Positions 59,919 through 64,000 of a stretch of DNA of 64,000 nt are shown here, piece by piece. The stretch covers positions 62,001 to 126,000 of the forward strand of contig JAFYGB010000019.1 of assembly GCA_017543445.1 (NCBI GenBank). The letters run 5' to 3'. Below the pieces are notes generated by a model, which did no database searches, was not told the DNA's origin, and saw only the letters and a list, made by a program, of their open reading frames with translations. Origin of the DNA: Lachnospiraceae bacterium (GTDB lineage Bacteria; Bacillota; Clostridia; Lachnospirales; Lachnospiraceae). Every line of letters begins with the position of its first letter. Positions within the stretch are counted from its first letter, which is position 1. A program made the position numbers and the translations under genes.

Positions 59919-61400
59919 TCAAAAAGAGCGGTTTTTCTTCAATCTGCACAGATAGAAACCCTCGCCAGGATATTCACCCGGAAGCAAGGTGATCCCGTAG
60001 GAATCAGGGAAGCCGCCGTATCCACAGCCACTCAACGCTTCGTAAACCTCCTGTGCCGCCGAAGGGTCGGGCGCAAACGGAAAACGTTCGCAAAAGCGCT
60101 GCATCTGTGCGACATTTTCCGCAGGATTTAAGGTGCAAGTGCTGTATAGCAAGGTACCGCCGGGCTTCACATACGAAGCCGCCTGTGTAAGGATCGCACT
60201 CTGTAAACGGACCAGGTCCTCCAGATCCTCGGGCTTTAAACGATAACGGATGTCGGGCTTATTTCCCAACATTCCGAGGCCGGAACAAGGCACGTCGGCG
60301 ATTACGATATCGAAAGGGCCACATCCCAGATGATCCAAAAGATCCGGACGAGTCGCGTCCCAGACGCAGGTCGTGACCATATCGTCCATATGATAAAATG
60401 CTCGGTTTTCTTCGATCTTTTCGACTTTCTCCAAGCTAAGATCGCAAGCGATCACGGGCTCCATGGTGCCGTCTTTCGGAGTAAGTCTCCGAAGCCGGTC
60501 CGCCGCATGAAAAGTCTTTCCTCCCGGGCTGGCGCATAGTTCCAGCACGCAATCCCCCGCCTTCAGCGGAAGCAACCGGCCCACCATGGCGGAACTGATA
60601 TCTTGTACCATGAAGAAGCCGTCGCGATACGTAGGTTCTGCCATCAAAACATCCAGTCTCGGGCAAATGAACATCTCCGCCTCTGCTGCCGTACGTTTTT
60701 CGCATGGATGGACATCCAAAATGCCTCGTGTGACCAGATCCTGGATCCGATCCGCGTCAATGCCTCGGTTCGTCCGAAGCAAGTGCACCGAGGTAGGCAG
60801 CTCTCCATGCTGCATGAAGGCTTCAAAAATACCCTCAGCGCGGTCCGGATAAGAACTCTTTAAAAGATCATACATATATTCCGGAAGGCTATAGATCACA
60901 TGGTCCGGGGCCTTCGGAAGCAGTTTTCGGTAAAATGCGGAAGCCGTGCGAGGATCGCCGGGTTTGACAGCATCTTCCTCAGTCATCAAGTCTCTCTCTC
61001 GGATCAATGACCGCAAAATGCCATTTACAAAGCCCGTCAATTGCGTAAACTTACGCTTCTTCGCGATCTTTACGGCTTCATCACAAATGGTGTAATCCTT
61101 AACCCCATTCATCTCGTAGATCTGATAAGCGCTGATGCGCAAAAGATTGCGAATGAACGGTTTCATCTTACGGACCGGAAGCGACGAAATGTGATCGATG
61201 CATGCATCCAACGTGATCTTCCGCTCTACGGTTCCGATGCAGAGTCGGGACAGAAAGGCTCGGTCGCGGCGGTCCAAATAGGCGTACTTACTAAGCACCT
61301 GCCGTAGCAGGCGATTTAAAAATCCGCCATTTTCCAAAACCTCGGTGACGATATCCAGCGCAACCGCGCGAAGATCGACCGTATTTACCTGCTCGTTCAT
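59919..61400 (-). CDS. rsmB: 16S rRNA (cytosine967-C5)-methyltransferase RsmB
   Basis: RsmB methylates C967 of 16S rRNA. The 493-residue protein has an N-terminal NusB-like RNA-binding domain (1-150, LDRRDRAFLSRLCIGTVERK) and a C-terminal methyltransferase domain. Key features are the SAM motif CVLELCASPGGKTFHAADRL and the two catalytic cysteines in ADVPCSGLGML and YSTCTLNPAEN. It is longer than E. coli RsmB, with an extended C-terminus. GGAGAGG precedes the ATG. It follows fmt, the standard order. Confidence 0.95.
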   Translation of the reverse strand: MNEQVNTVDLRAVALDIVTEVLENGGFLNRLLRQVLSKYAYLDRRDRAFLSRLCIGTVERKITLDACIDHISSLPVRKMKPFIRNLLRISAYQIYEMNGVKDYTICDEAVKIAKKRKFTQLTGFVNGILRSLIRERDLMTEEDAVKPGDPRTASAFYRKLLPKAPDHVIYSLPEYMYDLLKSSYPDRAEGIFEAFMQHGELPTSVHLLRTNRGIDADRIQDLVTRGILDVHPCEKRTAAEAEMFICPRLDVLMAEPTYRDGFFMVQDISSAMVGRLLPLKAGDCVLELCASPGGKTFHAADRLRRLTPKDGTMEPVIACDLSLEKVEKIEENRAFYHMDDMVTTCVWDATRPDLLDHLGCGPFDIVIADVPCSGLGMLGNKPDIRYRLKPEDLEDLVRLQSAILTQAASYVKPGGTLLYSTCTLNPAENVAQMQRFCERFPFAPDPSAAQEVYEALSGCGYGGFPDSYGITLLPGEYPGEGFYLCRLKKNRSF

Positions 61401-61441
61401 AGTCCCTCTCCGGATCCCGTAAGTCGTAACCTACGCAGATC

Positions 61442-62392
61442 TTACATTTCCGGCTTCGTTGTAAACACCGTGCCGTTTTCGATCTGTCGGTTTCCGTTTA
61501 AGAAGTCACGGACCGACATCGCCTTCTTACCCTGAAGTTTCAGTTCCGTGACGGTCAATATACCATCGCCGGTCTGAATGCTGATCCCGCCGGGCGTTAC
61601 GGACGTAACCGTACCCGGTTGCTTCGTCGTGCTTCCCGGAAGGATCTTCGCTTTCAAAATGATCAGTTGCTGACCATTTACATATGTATAGGCACCCGGC
61701 CAAGGATAGTAGGCGCGCACCGCACGCTCCAGAGCCGCCGCCGACTGTGTAAAATCGAGGATACCGTCTTCCTTGTGGATCATGCCTGCATAACAGCTCT
61801 TTGAATCATCCTGAACTTCCGGCTTCACCTCTCCCGCCTCGATCGCATCGAGCGTACGGATCAGCAACGGACCGGAAAGCTCTGCCAAACGGTCGTGCAA
61901 TGACTCACCAGTATCGGTAGGCAGGATCTTCGTTTTCACTTTCGCCAGCATGTCCCCGGTATCCAGTCCCTGCGCCATCTGCATGATCGTTACGCCGGTC
62001 TCCTTCTCGCCATCTAGGATCACCTTCTGGATCGGCGCCGCCCCGCGGTATTTCGGAAGCAGTGAAGCGTGTACATTCACACAGCCGTACTTTGGTAATT
62101 CCAGGATCTCCTTCGGCAGGATCTGGCCAAAAGCAGCTACAACTATGATATCCGGCGCGATCTCACGCAAAATATCGATATTCTCCTGTTCGCGGATCTT
62201 CACCGGTGTATAGACCGGAATGTTGAATTCCATAGCCTTTATCTTCACCGGAGAGTAAGCGACCTGCGCCTTCTTTCCGCGATATTTATCCGGCTGCGTA
62301 AATACCGCAACCACATTCAAAAACGGATTCTTGATCAGAGCATCCAGCGATGCGACCGCGAAATCCGGGGTTCCCATAAAAACGATCCTCAT
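61442..62392 (-). CDS. fmt: methionyl-tRNA formyltransferase
   Basis: Fmt formylates initiator Met-tRNA. The 316-residue protein begins MRIVFMGTPDFAVASLDAL. It has the catalytic core NVHASLLPKYRGAAPIQKVI with GLDTGDML, and a C-terminal OB-like domain that binds the tRNA. It lies 39 bp behind def, whose product removes the formyl group later; the pair is nearly universal. Confidence 0.97.
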   Translation of the reverse strand: MRIVFMGTPDFAVASLDALIKNPFLNVVAVFTQPDKYRGKKAQVAYSPVKIKAMEFNIPVYTPVKIREQENIDILREIAPDIIVVAAFGQILPKEILELPKYGCVNVHASLLPKYRGAAPIQKVILDGEKETGVTIMQMAQGLDTGDMLAKVKTKILPTDTGESLHDRLAELSGPLLIRTLDAIEAGEVKPEVQDDSKSCYAGMIHKEDGILDFTQSAAALERAVRAYYPWPGAYTYVNGQQLIILKAKILPGSTTKQPGTVTSVTPGGISIQTGDGILTVTELKLQGKKAMSVRDFLNGNRQIENGTVFTTKPEM

Positions 62393-62431
62393 CCTTATCT
62401 CTCCCTATTCCATCAAAATCTATTTCGGGGC

Positions 62432-62908
62432 TTATTCTTCCTCGGGAACGTATGTGTTATCCAAAAGTTCGCCTTCCATGCGGTCAATGTACAACACGCC
62501 GTCCAGATGATCGAGCTCGTGACAGATCGCACGCGCCAGAAGCTCCTCGCCCTCGATCTCGAAATAGTTCATGTCGATATCATAAGCGCACGCCTTCACG
62601 TGGTTCGGACGGCGCACATAGGCCATCTTACCGGGCAGACTTAAACAGCCTTCCGTTCCGAACTGCTCGCCGTCGGACTCCAGAATCTTCGGATTGATGA
62701 AAACGATGGGACCATCCCCTACATCGATCACAACGATACGCTTCATCACGCCGACCTGTGGAGCCGCCAGACCTACGCCGTTCGCTTCATACATGGTGTC
62801 GATCATGTCCTCGACTAATGTGCGTACACGACCTGTCACCTCTTTGACTTCTTTGCACTGCTTGCGGAGAACATTGTCCCCGAACTCTCTTATTTTGCGA
62901 ATTGCCAT
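62432..62908 (-). CDS. def: peptide deformylase
   Basis: Def removes the formyl group from nascent proteins. The 158-residue metalloenzyme has all three motifs: GVGLAAPQVG, EGCLSLPG (metal Cys) and HELDHLDGVL (two metal His and the catalytic Glu). Length fits the short type. GGAGG precedes the ATG by 5 bases. It sits between priA and fmt. Confidence 0.97.
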   Translation of the reverse strand: MAIRKIREFGDNVLRKQCKEVKEVTGRVRTLVEDMIDTMYEANGVGLAAPQVGVMKRIVVIDVGDGPIVFINPKILESDGEQFGTEGCLSLPGKMAYVRRPNHVKACAYDIDMNYFEIEGEELLARAICHELDHLDGVLYIDRMEGELLDNTYVPEEE

Positions 62909-62962
62909 AAAAACCTCCGTTTCATCTATGCATTCGAATTATGTGAATATATAAGATCCGCA

Positions 62963-64000
62963 TCACGTACCCGTGACGTCGAATTCCAACAATACCTTTT
63001 GGGTATGGTTTTTGAAGTAGTTTTGCTCTTCCTTCTGTAGGACCACGACATCGAGATCGCGAGCCTCATTCAGCAACGGATAGGCAAATTTCTTAAGGAC
63101 CGCATCGCGGATCTGCGTCAATACAAAGGTCGATGAAGCCTTCACCAGAACGCGCCTGCGGTATACGTAATTGATCTTCGGCAGACCATCCAGGGTCGGC
63201 CCATAGACCGAGGGTGCACAACTCAGATCCGCGCAAGGTTTGACGAAGTTCTCGTTGATAAAGTACGCGATCTCAGCCCCCGCCCGTTCCGCGTAGATCT
63301 CGGAAGGGCTGTGCAGCCGGATGGACAGAAGACACATGGACGGCGGATAGCCCGCATTTCTGCGGTACTGGATCTCGCGCTCAAAGAATGCGTCGTAGTT
63401 CTGATCCGCAGCGGACTGAATAGAGAAATGCTCCGGACGATAGGTCTGGATGACGACATCTCCGGCCAGCCTTCCGCGTCCGGAACGCCCTGCCGCCTGT
63501 GTGAGCAGCTGGAACGTTTTCTCTGCCGCACGGTAGATCGGCATGTTTAAGGAGCGATCCGCCAGCAAAACGCCGACCAGCGTCACATTCGGAAAATCGT
63601 GTCCTTTTACGATCATCTGCGTTCCGATCAGGATATCGGCCTCGTGGTTCGCAAAAGCGGAAAGTATCTGCTTATGGGCATCTTTCTTCGCAGTCGTATC
63701 CTGGTCCATGCGCAGGATCTTCGCTTCGGGGAAAGCATTCTGCACCAGCAGCATCGCTTTCTGCGTTCCGATTCCCATGGGCGTCATCCGGCCGGCCTTG
63801 CAAGACGGACAGATGTGCGTCGCAGGCCGCATGTAGCCGCAGTAGTGGCAACGCAGGAAATCGTCCTGGTGATACGTCAGTGCGATGTCGCATTTCGGAC
63901 ATTTCTCTACATATCCGCAGGAATAACAGGACAATGAATTCGAGAAGCCGCGGCGGTTTAAAAACAGCATGACCTGCTCGTTTCTGGACAGACGGTCACG
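62963..64000 (-). CDS. priA: primosomal replication protein N' (PriA), C-terminal part (cut by window edge)
   Basis: PriA is a 3'-5' helicase that restarts replication at stalled forks. The last 345 residues are present; the gene continues past base 64000 in the same open frame. Visible are the start of helicase lobe 2 (NEQVMLFLNRRGFSN), the zinc-binding cysteines (CYSCGYVEKCPKC and CHYCG...ICPSC), GTQMIVKGHDFPNVTLVGVL, QAAGRSGRG and the C-terminal domain. The Met at 63970 is internal, not a start. It leads the priA-def-fmt-rsmB run. Confidence 0.95.
   Translation of the reverse strand, partial: RDRLSRNEQVMLFLNRRGFSNSLSCYSCGYVEKCPKCDIALTYHQDDFLRCHYCGYMRPATHICPSCKAGRMTPMGIGTQKAMLLVQNAFPEAKILRMDQDTTAKKDAHKQILSAFANHEADILIGTQMIVKGHDFPNVTLVGVLLADRSLNMPIYRAAEKTFQLLTQAAGRSGRGRLAGDVVIQTYRPEHFSIQSAADQNYDAFFEREIQYRRNAGYPPSMCLLSIRLHSPSEIYAERAGAEIAYFINENFVKPCADLSCAPSVYGPTLDGLPKINYVYRRRVLVKASSTFVLTQIRDAVLKKFAYPLLNEARDLDVVVLQKEEQNYFKNHTQKVLLEFDVTGT

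Noticed and set aside
1-64000. tRNA, rRNA, 4.5S RNA, CRISPR arrays, insertion sequences, prophage genes
   Set aside because: None was recognised on either strand; all long stretches are filled by core protein genes.

Overview
The window is a compact block of core bacterial genes at roughly even GC, almost all on the minus strand. It points to a spore-forming Clostridia, most likely a Lachnospiraceae relative. The reasons are the gene order (priA-def-fmt-rsmB-rlmN-prpC-prkC-rsgA-rpe, ylxM-ffh-rpsP-khpA-rimM-trmD-rplS, remA-gmk-rpoZ), a GerW sporulation protein, L32 beginning MSICPKNKTSKARRD, an unusual long ribose-phosphate pyrophosphokinase, purine-rich Shine-Dalgarno sites, and consensus SigA-type promoters. 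I saw no tRNA, rRNA, CRISPR array, prophage or insertion sequence. The only repeat-like mobile trace is a REP-type palindrome near 41.6 kb.

Layout from left to right. At 1-5.0 kb are the start of recG (cut by the window edge), the fatty-acid-kinase/Asp23 pair, rpmB on the plus strand, and gerW with its DUF2953 partner. At 5.1-10.3 kb is the remA operon (remA, gmk, rpoZ, rimO, pgsA, pncC, a 491-residue unknown). rqcH runs on the plus strand at 10.5-12.4 kb. At 12.3-18.6 kb is the DUF512-der-plsY-gpsA-maf-lipoprotein operon, then prs on the plus strand. At 20.1-27.5 kb is the ylxM/SRP/rplS operon followed by two signal peptidases around rbgA, rnhB and yraN. At 27.7-34.8 kb lie ilvA, ftsY, smc, rnc and acpP. 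At 34.9-41.4 kb are plsX, carB, rpmF, yceD and pta. At 41.7-45.6 kb is the tmcAL/UPF0210/ACT/MBL-hydrolase operon. At 45.6-49.3 kb are coaE, polA and a small zinc-finger membrane protein. At 49.3-53.7 kb is a sugar cassette (galM, GH36 alpha-galactosidase, SGNH esterase). At 53.8-64 kb are rpe, rsgA, prkC, prpC, rlmN, rsmB, fmt, def and the end of priA.

Functionally the block covers translation and ribosome maturation (L19, L28, L32, S16, RimM, TrmD, RimO, RlmN, RsmB, Der, RbgA, RsgA, RqcH), protein export (Ffh, FtsY, YlxM, two LepB), phospholipid and fatty acid synthesis (PlsX, PlsY, GpsA, AcpP, PgsA, FakA), replication and chromosome work (PolA, PriA, RecG, Smc, RNase HII) and Ser/Thr phospho-signalling (PrkC/PrpC).

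The most interesting item is regulatory. A lone carB has its own promoter, a 35-codon leader peptide whose second half is a pyrimidine-rich tract, and a terminator whose stem begins one base after the leader stop codon. This is the architecture of the E. coli pyrBI attenuator, in a Firmicutes-like genome where PyrR control would be expected. Other points worth a look are a helically phased TAACA array upstream of the rlmN promoter, promoters woven into terminator hairpins, a 100-residue C-terminal tail on FtsY, and a 12-bp minisatellite at the end of the PASTA kinase. All homology calls come from reading motifs and gene order; no database search was run.
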